From positions 1-37,331 of the forward strand of contig CAKRKX010000011.1 in assembly GCA_934358675.1 (NCBI GenBank): DNA of 37,331 nt, in the 5' to 3' direction. The number at the start of each line of letters is the position of its first letter. The stretch's first letter is position 1. This stretch comes from an uncultured Agathobacter sp. GTDB taxonomy: Bacteria > Bacillota > Clostridia > Lachnospirales > Lachnospiraceae. A program made the translations under genes and the position numbers. Positions 6,622 through 14,911 of this stretch are shown here, one piece after another. Below the pieces are notes generated by a model that was given only the letters and a program-made list of their open reading frames with translations, searched no databases and was not told the origin of the DNA.

Positions 6622-9453
6622 TTAATCGGTCACTGAATTACTTGAAGAACCGTTGACACCAGATGCTTTTAATTTCTGCAGATCATCAATGGTCTGCTCC
6701 CCGTAGTAGTACGAGATAATATTTCTTGCCGCAAAAGCAGCATTATGAGAACTGTATCCATACGCAATTCTGGTTGCGATGGAGATCTCCGGATTATCAT
6801 ATGGCGCATATCCGACAAAAAGTCCGTGGTTCGGATGATCTTCCTGCTGAGCCGTACCGGTCTTACCTGCGACCTGAATATCAAAGCCCTTGAAGCTGTC
6901 AAGATCCTCTCCGACCATACGCATTCCCTTATGGATGGCATCCCACTGGTCTGTCGTAAGATTGTCCGAAATATCCTCGTACTGCGGCTCGTACTTCTCA
7001 ACCGTCTTACCGTCTGCATCCACAATCTTGCTCATCAGCTGATAAGAATACAATTTACCTGAAGTAACCGCAGTCACATAACGGGATAACGCTGCTGTCG
7101 TAATATTGTTGTTACTCTGTCCAATGGCAGCCATAACCGGATAGGAATCTGCGATATCCGACTTGTTTTCCTCGATTTCAAGGCCTGTTTTTTCATCCAG
7201 TCCATACATATGCGCATATTTCTGAATGTAGTTGATACCATTCGCATCGTTGTAATTACCGGTATCCTTCTGTGCAAGTCGATAACCGACGGTATAGAAG
7301 AATACGTTACATGAATCACGGATAGCTTCCGAAACATTATCCATTCCGTGACTTCCCGGATTGATCCAGCATCGCGGCTGATTACTGATTTCCGTAAACT
7401 TACCGGTACAAAGAATATCTTCCGTGGTAGAGATTACACCGGATGCAAGACCTGCCGTTGCAGTAACCATCTTAAAGGTGGAACCCGGTGCGGTGCGCTC
7501 CTGTGTCGCATAATTCCACTGTGGATTAGAACGATCCTTACGCAACGATTCGTAATAATCGGCGTCAACACCATTGGCAAGTTTATTGTTATCGTAACCC
7601 GGATAGCTTACCAGAGCGCGAATCTCACCGGTTTTGACATCTGTTACGATCGTAGAACCGGTACAAGGCTCCAACGCAAGCTGAGCCGGCGTAATTTCAA
7701 CATTATTGATCTTGTCCATAAGAAAATCATATGGCGCAAGCGTACCGCTTTTCAATTTGCTTACCGTTGCATCATCGTAATCAAGGACACCCTGCTCAAA
7801 CAAAACAATGCACAGGCTTCGCGGCGAAATATCGCCTCGTGCGATCATATACTCATAAATGATCGTGTTAAAGTCCTTGTCATCTGCCAGATTTTCCTGA
7901 ATATAATTACACAAAGCATCATATACTTCAGAAGAATCCGCATATTTTTCATCAACCGAAAGCTGACTGATATCGATCCATTGCTGGGAAATGCAATAAT
8001 TCAGATATTCCTTCGGACTAATCTTCTGATTCTTCCATTTCAGGTATGTCTCATCGTTCGTATCAATTTCGGAAGAAAGAAGAATACCGTTCTCCTTGAG
8101 CATGGAAATAATATGGGTAAACTCGTCCAGAACTTCGTCCGACATCTGATCGAGTGCTTCCGGAGAGGTTGTAAGTTCTCTCTGAATACGCTTCAAAACG
8201 CTTTTATGCGTTAACTCAAACGCGGAATACATCTGCTTTTCTGTTGAAGAAGCATCTTTTTGTGTAAAATGCGAAATATCGATCACACGGTTTCCAATCA
8301 ATGTTTTATAAACATCCATGATTGGAATGTTACCCGCCTTAATATTGGAGTAAACTATACCTGCGATCTCCCTCTCCAGTGCAATATAAGTTGCTTTCTG
8401 CAGATCCGCATCGATACTCAAATACAGATCATCACCAGCAACCGAATCCGTATTGCTGATAATCTCCGAAATACGGCCAACCGTATCAATATAGAATTTC
8501 TGTTCTCCGTTCTGCCCGCGCAGATACTTCTCGTAATATTGTTCGAGTCCGGCCTTACCGATCGTATCATTTTCCGTGTAACTGTCATCCTCGGCAAAAA
8601 GCTTCTCGTATTCTGTGTCGGAAATCTTACCGGTATATCCGATGATCGCTGAAAAATACTCACTGTAATTGTATTTGCGGATCATATCTTCATCCACCGA
8701 CACTCCCGGAAGAGAATCCATATGCTCGTTGACATATGCAACAACCTCGTCCGAAACATCCTCCGCAATCTTAGTTGACTTATAGCGGGCATAGAAATTA
8801 CCCTTGATCGCATAACGCAGTACAACAATTTCATACGCCGTCTGTCTGTCATAAGAATTGTCCACGCCAAAAACATTCTTGGATTTGAGGTATTTCATAA
8901 TCTGTCCTGCAGTAGCCGTAGACTCGTTAAAATTAAAATCGGTGTTATACTCCAGTTCATCCATCGTTTTGGCACCGAATACATCCATACGAAAACGATC
9001 CAGTGCAGAACCGCTTACATTAAAGGTGTATTTTCCCTTGCTGTTCATGTCAATCTTAAAATCATTGACCGGCGATTCACCGTTCTTATGTAAGGCAGTA
9101 AGAATCTCTGCAAGTTCTCCGTTTAATGTCGCATTTTTTTCTTTATCGTTTGCATATTTCGAATTATCGATAATTGAAATGGAATATGCAAGTTCATTGT
9201 AGGCAAGAAGCTTTCCGTTCTTGTCATAAATATTTCCACGGGCTGCATTGACAGCCTGTGTCTGCTGAATTTTCAATGAAAAATTATCCTGATACGATTT
9301 TCCATTAATGATCTGCAACGCAAATACGCGCACGGCAATAATTGCGAAAAAAACAACAAATACCGCAGATAAGACAAAAAGTCTTGAACTGAAAAATTTC
9401 TTCAGGAAATCCTTAATATCATAACTCAAATTTCGTTGCTCTCCTTTTCTCAT
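6622..9453 (-). CDS. mrdA: Class B penicillin-binding protein 2 (elongation transpeptidase)
   Basis: This is the monofunctional transpeptidase that cross-links lateral-wall peptidoglycan with RodA. It has one N-terminal membrane helix (residues 24-46), the PBP dimerisation region, and a transpeptidase domain with Ser658-x-x-Lys661, SCN at 714-716 and KTG at 864-866. At 943 residues it is about 300 longer than E. coli PBP2. Most of the excess is an acidic helical insertion of roughly 235 residues (about 362-597) at the entry to the transpeptidase domain. The ATG at 9453 overlaps mreD by 35 bases. An internal TTG at 9429 has AAAGGAG ten bases upstream and only an 11-base overlap, so it is the better start (935 residues). 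The mrdA symbol reflects context and domain type. Confidence 0.92.
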   Translation of the reverse strand: MRKGEQRNLSYDIKDFLKKFFSSRLFVLSAVFVVFFAIIAVRVFALQIINGKSYQDNFSLKIQQTQAVNAARGNIYDKNGKLLAYNELAYSISIIDNSKYANDKEKNATLNGELAEILTALHKNGESPVNDFKIDMNSKGKYTFNVSGSALDRFRMDVFGAKTMDELEYNTDFNFNESTATAGQIMKYLKSKNVFGVDNSYDRQTAYEIVVLRYAIKGNFYARYKSTKIAEDVSDEVVAYVNEHMDSLPGVSVDEDMIRKYNYSEYFSAIIGYTGKISDTEYEKLFAEDDSYTENDTIGKAGLEQYYEKYLRGQNGEQKFYIDTVGRISEIISNTDSVAGDDLYLSIDADLQKATYIALEREIAGIVYSNIKAGNIPIMDVYKTLIGNRVIDISHFTQKDASSTEKQMYSAFELTHKSVLKRIQRELTTSPEALDQMSDEVLDEFTHIISMLKENGILLSSEIDTNDETYLKWKNQKISPKEYLNYCISQQWIDISQLSVDEKYADSSEVYDALCNYIQENLADDKDFNTIIYEYMIARGDISPRSLCIVLFEQGVLDYDDATVSKLKSGTLAPYDFLMDKINNVEITPAQLALEPCTGSTIVTDVKTGEIRALVSYPGYDNNKLANGVDADYYESLRKDRSNPQWNYATQERTAPGSTFKMVTATAGLASGVISTTEDILCTGKFTEISNQPRCWINPGSHGMDNVSEAIRDSCNVFFYTVGYRLAQKDTGNYNDANGINYIQKYAHMYGLDEKTGLEIEENKSDIADSYPVMAAIGQSNNNITTAALSRYVTAVTSGKLYSYQLMSKIVDADGKTVEKYEPQYEDISDNLTTDQWDAIHKGMRMVGEDLDSFKGFDIQVAGKTGTAQQEDHPNHGLFVGYAPYDNPEISIATRIAYGYSSHNAAFAARNIISYYYGEQTIDDLQKLKASGVNGSSSNSVTD

Positions 9454-9940
9454 ACGCTTCTAAACGCTGGTTAATCTTTAGAAGGATAAAATAAAGAAAA
9501 ATAGTAATTACCATGGTGTACACAAACTCCGGTAAAATAATCGAAGTCAGGTAATACCAGAAATGGAATCTCCTTCGCATTAAGAACATCACACAGTAGA
9601 TGACCAGATTACATGCGATATCACTCGCACCGATCATCACCATCGGGAGACGAAGTTCATCCGGATAGAATCGCTTCTGAAACATTCCATTGATATAACC
9701 AATATGCATATAAAGTAAAGCATACACGCCAAGATAAAAACCAAAAAATATGTCGACAAGCAGACCGCAAAAAAAGCCGATCCAAAGACCTTCCTTCTTA
9801 CCGCGCATCAGGCCGAATGCCGACACAACGATAATCAAAAGATTCGGCGCGATATTTGCGAATGTGATTGCCTGAAAAATCGTTGTCTGCAACAGAAAGC
9901 AGATTGTAATAATGAAAAAAAGTACAATTTTTCTACGCAT
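9419..9940 (-). CDS. mreD: Rod shape-determining protein MreD
   Basis: This is a small integral membrane partner of MreC and RodA/PBP2 in the elongation complex. The 173-residue protein has about five hydrophobic segments and short charged loops, with a Lys/Arg-rich C-terminus (AYEKRRATKFEL), typical of MreD. Sequence conservation in this family is low, and the call rests on size, topology and its position between mreC and PBP2. CAGGAG lies a few bases before the ATG. It is 12 bases downstream of mreC. Confidence 0.88.
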   Translation of the reverse strand: MRRKIVLFFIITICFLLQTTIFQAITFANIAPNLLIIVVSAFGLMRGKKEGLWIGFFCGLLVDIFFGFYLGVYALLYMHIGYINGMFQKRFYPDELRLPMVMIGASDIACNLVIYCVMFLMRRRFHFWYYLTSIILPEFVYTMVITIFLYFILLKINQRLEAYEKRRATKFEL

Positions 9941-9952
9941 AGAACGCTCCTG

Positions 9953-10864
9953 TTAATTCTGGGTATCCGTTACCTCTTCCGTGGAAGAAGTCTGTCCCTT
10001 GCCTGTATTCTTGATTTCCGTAATGACAAGTACATCCTGTAAATGCTGGAAATCAACAACCGGCGTAATATATCCGGATTTGGTCAGATTGTTTGCGTTA
10101 TCCTCCACGCTGTAAATGTATCCGATCAAAATACCCTGCTGGTACTGATCCGATACATAAGAAGTCACGACCGGATCGCCCTGTTTTACTTTATCCTTCT
10201 CATCCCGAAGTTCAGAAAACGGAAGGACTTTATCCTTGTTCATAGACATAAGGCTTCCGGATACATTAAAGTTGTCCTTCGTGGTGAGAACCATCGCACT
10301 GACATTGCTGGAATCATCGATGATGCTGCGCACCTTGGAATAATTCGGTCCGACATCCGTAACGATGCCAACCAGTCCACTTCCGGCGATGACATTCATG
10401 CCTTTTGCAAGACCCTGCTTACTACCTTTGTCGATCGTAAAAGTTGAAAACCAGTTGGTTCCATCCATCGCGATCACATGTGCCGCAACCTTATCATACT
10501 CAGCATATTGATTGTCCAGATCGAGCAGTTCCCGATAATTGTCCAGTTCGTACTGCTCCAGTTTAGTCTTGTTGATCTGTGTTGTCAGATCATCGATCTG
10601 TGACTTCAGTTCCTTATTTTCTGCCAGCACTTCACCTAAAGTCTTGAAATCATTGGCTTTTGAGGAAAGCCACGATCCCGCATTGTTGATTCCCTCCTGC
10701 ATCGGAACAAACACATAGCCAGCCACCGCATTGAGCGGACCTCCGGAAATATTGAGGACCAGACTGGTAAAAATCGACACGATACACACACACGAAAGAA
10801 TCAGTAACAAATATTTACTTGATAAATGTTTCTTTTTATTACGAAAGTTACGAAATTTCTTCAT
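9953..10864 (-). CDS. mreC: Rod shape-determining protein MreC
   Basis: MreC is a bitopic scaffold that links cytoplasmic MreB filaments to the periplasmic-side wall synthases and activates PBP2/RodA. The 303-residue protein has a basic N-terminus, one membrane helix at about residues 20-42, a coiled-coil segment at about 75-115 (rich in Leu, Glu, Lys) and a beta-rich outer domain. Within it, the stretch around GLVGIVTDVG and the DDSSNVSAMV region are typical of MreC. The tail is Ser/Thr-rich. It follows mreB by 8 bases, within the operon. Confidence 0.93.
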   Translation of the reverse strand: MKKFRNFRNKKKHLSSKYLLLILSCVCIVSIFTSLVLNISGGPLNAVAGYVFVPMQEGINNAGSWLSSKANDFKTLGEVLAENKELKSQIDDLTTQINKTKLEQYELDNYRELLDLDNQYAEYDKVAAHVIAMDGTNWFSTFTIDKGSKQGLAKGMNVIAGSGLVGIVTDVGPNYSKVRSIIDDSSNVSAMVLTTKDNFNVSGSLMSMNKDKVLPFSELRDEKDKVKQGDPVVTSYVSDQYQQGILIGYIYSVEDNANNLTKSGYITPVVDFQHLQDVLVITEIKNTGKGQTSSTEEVTDTQN

Positions 10865-10872
10865 AGAACCCT

Positions 10873-11889
10873 CTATTTCAAATTAGTAGTCTTCATCGAA
10901 AACGGTAATCTCTTATACTTGGAATCGGTTGCAATCTTAGACAGACCACGAACCGCAGTCTCCTCCGGATCCTCACATGTATTTACCTTGATATTCGTAA
11001 TTTCAGTAAATAACTGATCCAGATTCTGAATCTTCGATCCACCTCCGGTAATATAGATTCCGGCATGAATGATATCCTTTGCAAGTTCAGGCGGAGTCTT
11101 CTCGAGAATCATTTTAATGGAACTGCAGATGGATTCAAGATTTCCACGGATGGCTTCGTAAACAATCTCCGCACTGATCTCACGTTCCACCGGAAGTCCG
11201 CTGACCACGTCAAGGCCGACAACAACCATGGTCTCGGTTCTTCCCGGAAGTCCGCTTCCGAGCTCTTCCTTAAGTGCCATTGCAGTCTTCTTTCCGATCA
11301 CAAGATTAAACTCACGACGGATGTAGCTGATGATCGACTCATCTAGACGGTTGGAGCCGAAATGCATCAGATCACTGAGTACCAGACCACCAAGCGAAAT
11401 AACAGAGATTTCAATGGTGTCCGCACCCATATCCACGATCATGACACCGGTCGGCTCATTGACATCGAGTCCGAGTCCTACCGCATCCGCAAGCGGCTTC
11501 TCACAGAGCATAACGCTCTTCGGACGGAATTTGCTTTTATAAAAAAGCTCAAAGAAAGCTCTCTTTTCAACATCGGTAATATCTGTCGGTACCGCAACAA
11601 GAAATTCCGCATTCTTTGTCTTGCCTTTCATGCGTTTCTCGATAAATTCAAAGATCATCGTCTGCAAAAAATTATAATCCGCGATCACACCGGATGACAG
11701 CGGGAACACAACATTGATCGTTTCCGGAGCCTTCTCGTACATAGCATATGCTTCATCGCCGTATGCATACATCTGATTCTTATTGATCAGCGCAATCGTA
11801 TTCTTTTCGGTCACAAACTTACCGCTTGCTTTGCTGAAAACTTTGAAATTGCAAGTTCCGAAATCAATTCCGTAAATATTGTTGTTCAT
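10873..11889 (-). CDS. mreB: MreB/Mbl-family actin homologue
   Basis: This bacterial actin forms short membrane-bound filaments that orient lateral-wall synthesis. The 338-residue protein has the actin-fold ATP motifs: phosphate-1 loop IDFGTCNFK at the N-terminus, phosphate-2 loop VDMGADTIEIS near the middle and the adenosine motif ITGGGSKI near the C-terminus. The phosphate-1 motif differs from the common DLGTAN form, and overall this is a diverged MreB. GGGAGAGGA precedes the ATG. It lies 16 bases after radC and heads mreBCD, which makes the role secure. Whether other MreB paralogues exist cannot be judged from this window. Confidence 0.92.
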   Translation of the reverse strand: MNNNIYGIDFGTCNFKVFSKASGKFVTEKNTIALINKNQMYAYGDEAYAMYEKAPETINVVFPLSSGVIADYNFLQTMIFEFIEKRMKGKTKNAEFLVAVPTDITDVEKRAFFELFYKSKFRPKSVMLCEKPLADAVGLGLDVNEPTGVMIVDMGADTIEISVISLGGLVLSDLMHFGSNRLDESIISYIRREFNLVIGKKTAMALKEELGSGLPGRTETMVVVGLDVVSGLPVEREISAEIVYEAIRGNLESICSSIKMILEKTPPELAKDIIHAGIYITGGGSKIQNLDQLFTEITNIKVNTCEDPEETAVRGLSKIATDSKYKRLPFSMKTTNLK

Positions 11890-11905
11890 TGTCCTCTCCC
11901 TTTTC

Positions 11906-12604
11906 CTATGTTTCCAATCTATGATTTTCTCTAAAACTGTAATACCGGTTATCTCCGATCACAATATGATCGACAAGTGTCATTCCAAGGAGCTGCGCTC
12001 CGCGCGCAATCTGCTGCGTTAATTCCAGATCTTCCCTGCTCGGCACGGGATCCCCGCTCGGATGATTGTGAAGTACCACGATCATGACCGCATTCTTAAG
12101 AAGCGCCTTGCGAAAAAGCTCCGCTGTAGGAACATATGCAAATGAAAGCGTGCCCTGTGCGATCGTCTCTGCACCTAAAAAAACGCATTTTGCATCGAAA
12201 AAAGCCGCCTTAAACACTTCCACCCTGTGATGGCGCATATCTTCCATGAAATAATCCGCGATCGTCCCGGGATTATTCATCTGAAGCTGATATCCGCGGC
12301 TTGTGCGCGCAATCCGGCGTGACAACTCGGCAACCGCCTTAAGCTGGATTGCTTTCACAGGACCGATGCCTTTTTGCTCTATGAGTTCTTCATAGGTCAG
12401 CTCATACAGGTTCAGCAGATTCCCCTGACACCGCGACAAAAGTAATCTTGCCAGATCGAGTGAAGTCTGTTCCTTCGTCCCTGTCTTTAAAATGATCGCG
12501 AGCAGTTCCGCATCCGAGAGAGCTTCCGCTCCCAGCGCCTGAAAACGCTCATACGGGCGCTCCGATTCCGGTAAATTTTTAAGGTTCATAAGATTCCTTT
12601 CCAC
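11906..12604 (-). CDS. radC: RadC family JAB-domain protein
   Basis: This belongs to the RadC/YeeS (UPF0758) family. The N-terminal helix-hairpin-helix region (residues about 20-100, with KGIGPVKAIQL) suggests DNA contact. The C-terminal JAB/MPN-like metalloprotease fold carries His179, His181 (HNHPSGD) and Asp192. Despite its name, a role in DNA repair is not established for the family. The longest reading frame begins with GTG at 12604. The ATG at 12589 has AAAGGA five bases upstream, so the 227-residue form is more likely. It is the first gene of the radC-mreBCD transcript, a common pairing in bacteria. Confidence 0.92.
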   Translation of the reverse strand: MERNLMNLKNLPESERPYERFQALGAEALSDAELLAIILKTGTKEQTSLDLARLLLSRCQGNLLNLYELTYEELIEQKGIGPVKAIQLKAVAELSRRIARTSRGYQLQMNNPGTIADYFMEDMRHHRVEVFKAAFFDAKCVFLGAETIAQGTLSFAYVPTAELFRKALLKNAVMIVVLHNHPSGDPVPSREDLELTQQIARGAQLLGMTLVDHIVIGDNRYYSFRENHRLET

Positions 12605-12632
12605 TCTCCCAGAGTTTTAAGGAAAAATCTAC

Positions 12633-12666
12633 ATAACTGTTCGAAAAGTCCTTCCCGAACAGTTAT
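12633..12666. repeat. 11-bp inverted repeat upstream of radC
   Basis: The arms ATAACTGTTCG (12633-12643) and CGAACAGTTAT (12656-12666) are perfect complements around a 12-base loop. It begins 3 bases downstream of the candidate -10 element, so it would form at the very 5' end of the radC transcript or act as an operator. It could also be a weak terminator of the preceding lyase gene, since a five-T run lies a few bases further along the minus strand. Confidence 0.5.
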
Positions 12667-12669
12667 AAT

Positions 12670-12698
12670 ATTTTAGCACACCTAATCGATATTAACAA
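12670..12698 (-). promoter_or_regulatory. Candidate sigma-A promoter for the radC-mreBCD operon
   Basis: On the minus strand TTGTTA (12698-12693) and TAAAAT (12675-12670) are 17 bases apart. This is the only good promoter seen upstream of the ten-gene cell-shape run. The -35 element overlaps the 3' end of the lyase gene. Confidence 0.5.
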
Positions 12699-13989
12699 GA
12701 TTGCGCTCATAAAGTTTTTGTAAAGACATAAGGATACCAAGCTTTGCGTGGCACCAGGTAAGTCCCCCCTGAAAATAGACCGCATACGGCGGCTTGACCG
12801 GTCCGTCCGCGGAAAGCTCGATGGATGAACCCTGCACAAATGCACCGGCTGCCATAATGACATCGCTGTCATAGCCCGGCATTGCCCATGGTTCCGGTGT
12901 CACATAACTGTCGACCGGAGCTGCAGCCTGAATGCCCTCGCAGAATGCAATCATTGCATCTTTGTTGCCAAATTCCACAGCCTGAATGATGTCGTGACGG
13001 CTCTCTGTTCCGTTCGGAACAACCTTATATCCAAGTTTTTCATAAATATTTGCAGCAAAGATCGCGCCTTTTAACGCGCCGCTGACAACCGTCGGTGCTA
13101 AAAACAGTCCCTGATAGAATGACTGGATCACGCCGAGGGAAGCGCCGACTTCCTTGCCGAGTCCAGGCGAAGTCAGGCGGTACGCCGCATTCTCCACGCA
13201 CTCCTTTTTTCCGACAATGTAACCACCGATCGGTGCAAGTCCGCCGCCCGGATTCTTGATCAACGATCCGACGATCATGTCCGCCCCAACCTGAAGCGGT
13301 TCGCGCTCCTCGACAAACTCACCGTAGCAGTTATCAACCATACAGATTACATCCGGCTTGATCTTCTTTACAAAGGCGATCAACTCGCCGATCCGCTCAA
13401 CAGAGAGCGTCGGACGTGTCGCATATCCTTTGGAACGCTGGATTGTCACAAGACGGGTGCGCTCATTGATCGCATTTTTAATCCCTTCGTAGTCAAATCC
13501 GCCATCCTCTAAGAGATCGACCTGGGCGTATGTGATTCCGTACTCCGCAAGTGATCCCTTCGACGGGCGGATGCCGATTACTTCTTCGAGCGTGTCATAC
13601 GGCTTTCCGACCGGGGATAACAGTTCATCGCCCGGACGCAGGTTTGACATGAGCGCCAGTGCCAAAGCATGGGTTCCGCAGGTGATCTGCGGGCGGACCA
13701 GCGCATCCTCTCCGCCGAAACAGTCCGCATAGACTTGTTCCAGTGTATCTCTACCCATGTCATTGTATCCGTATCCGCTTGAAATATTAAAACATTCCGC
13801 ACTGACACGGTTCTTTTGCATAGCAGAGATCACTTTCATCTGGTTTAATTCCGCTCTGTTATCAATCTCTTCAAAGCGTTCCTTAAGCTCTGCCTCGATC
13901 TTCTCACCAAATTCGTAAACCTTCGGGTCAATGCCCAGTTCCTTATATTTATTCTCCAATAACTGATTCATCACAGATTCCTTTCTCAT
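12682..13989 (-). CDS. PLP-dependent methionine gamma-lyase/aluminium-resistance family protein
   Basis: This is a fold-type I pyridoxal-phosphate enzyme of the family called aluminium resistance protein or methionine gamma-lyase-like (B. subtilis YnbB). Lys245 in GSLIKNPGGG is the likely Schiff-base lysine, Asp219 (MVDNCYGE) would contact the PLP ring, and the QITCGTHAL segment (101-109) forms the phosphate-binding region. The substrate is not established. The longest frame starts at 13989, but the ATG at 13971 has AAAGGA seven bases upstream, giving 429 residues and a 23-base overlap with miaA. Location behind mutS-mutL-miaA matches many Firmicutes. Confidence 0.9.
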   Translation of the reverse strand: MRKESVMNQLLENKYKELGIDPKVYEFGEKIEAELKERFEEIDNRAELNQMKVISAMQKNRVSAECFNISSGYGYNDMGRDTLEQVYADCFGGEDALVRPQITCGTHALALALMSNLRPGDELLSPVGKPYDTLEEVIGIRPSKGSLAEYGITYAQVDLLEDGGFDYEGIKNAINERTRLVTIQRSKGYATRPTLSVERIGELIAFVKKIKPDVICMVDNCYGEFVEEREPLQVGADMIVGSLIKNPGGGLAPIGGYIVGKKECVENAAYRLTSPGLGKEVGASLGVIQSFYQGLFLAPTVVSGALKGAIFAANIYEKLGYKVVPNGTESRHDIIQAVEFGNKDAMIAFCEGIQAAAPVDSYVTPEPWAMPGYDSDVIMAAGAFVQGSSIELSADGPVKPPYAVYFQGGLTWCHAKLGILMSLQKLYERNLVNID

Positions 13990-14911
13990 ATAGCATGCGG
14001 CACATATCCGCTAAAATTCGTTCATCTTTATATTGATAAGCAGCTTTATCCAGCCATATCACATCGCGTTCCCTGCGGAACCACGTAAGCTGCCGCTTCG
14101 CAAAATGCCTTGTCTCCCGTTTGATGATATACACTGCTTCCTCCAGTGTACATTCCCCGTTCAGATAACTTAGCAGTTCTTTATAGCCAAGCCCCTGCAT
14201 CGAAACCATATCCTTGTGATAACCCATATCATAGAGTTTCTTCACTTCATCCACAAGGCCTTTTTCCATCATCAGATCCACACGCCGGTCGATCCGCTCA
14301 TACAGATGCGCCCGCTCGTCCGTCAGTACGAAATAGGCAAAATTGTACGGTGACACTTTCTGATGTTCCTGCTCATTGTGCGCCGAGATCGGCTGTCCGG
14401 TCATGCGGTAATATTCGAGCGCCCGGATCACGCGCTTCGTGTTGTTCGCATGGATCGTCTCGTAAGATACCGGATCGATCTCCTTTAATTTCTCATGAAG
14501 TGCCTCGGCACCATGTTCCGCCGCAAAATCCGCCATCTCCCTGCGGAACGCCTCATCGCTGTCCTGATGCGTAAAATCAATATCGTAAAGAAGCGCCTGT
14601 ATATAAAAGCCGGTTCCTCCCGCAACGATCGGGATCTGTCCATTGGCATAAATTTCTTCCAAAGCAGCTTTTGCCATCTGCTGAAAACGTACAATATTAA
14701 ATTCATCGGACGGATCAAGCTCATCGATCAGATAATGCTTCACGCCCTCCATCTCCTCCGGCATAACTTTTGCCGAGCCGATATCCATATATTTGTATAC
14801 CTGCATTGAATCCGCGGAGATGATCGCACCGTTGATGCGTTTTGCAAGCCGGATCGACAGATCCGTCTTACCGACAGCGGTAGGCCCTGCCAGGATCACA
14901 AGTGGTCTCAT
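13949..14911 (-). CDS. miaA: tRNA dimethylallyltransferase
   Basis: This enzyme transfers a dimethylallyl group to N6 of adenosine 37 in tRNAs that read codons starting with U, improving reading-frame fidelity. The P-loop GPTAVGKT is at the N-terminus, followed by the ISADSMQVYK motif and GGTGFYIQAL. The C-terminal region ends with the RQLTWFRRE block typical of MiaA. The length (320) is normal. The start codon overlaps the mutL stop by one base (TAATG), so the two are translationally coupled. Confidence 0.96.
   Translation of the reverse strand: MRPLVILAGPTAVGKTDLSIRLAKRINGAIISADSMQVYKYMDIGSAKVMPEEMEGVKHYLIDELDPSDEFNIVRFQQMAKAALEEIYANGQIPIVAGGTGFYIQALLYDIDFTHQDSDEAFRREMADFAAEHGAEALHEKLKEIDPVSYETIHANNTKRVIRALEYYRMTGQPISAHNEQEHQKVSPYNFAYFVLTDERAHLYERIDRRVDLMMEKGLVDEVKKLYDMGYHKDMVSMQGLGYKELLSYLNGECTLEEAVYIIKRETRHFAKRQLTWFRRERDVIWLDKAAYQYKDERILADMCRMLYEKGICDESVIGE

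Noticed and set aside
7348..8214. 288-codon plus-strand open frame
   Set aside because: It is antisense to the PBP2 insertion region, has no ribosome site or family match, and its composition is that of a shadow frame.
12656..12666. LexA-type SOS box upstream of radC
   Set aside because: The half-sites are in the opposite order (GTTCG then CGAAC) and 12 bases apart, not the CGAAC-N4-GTTCG form.
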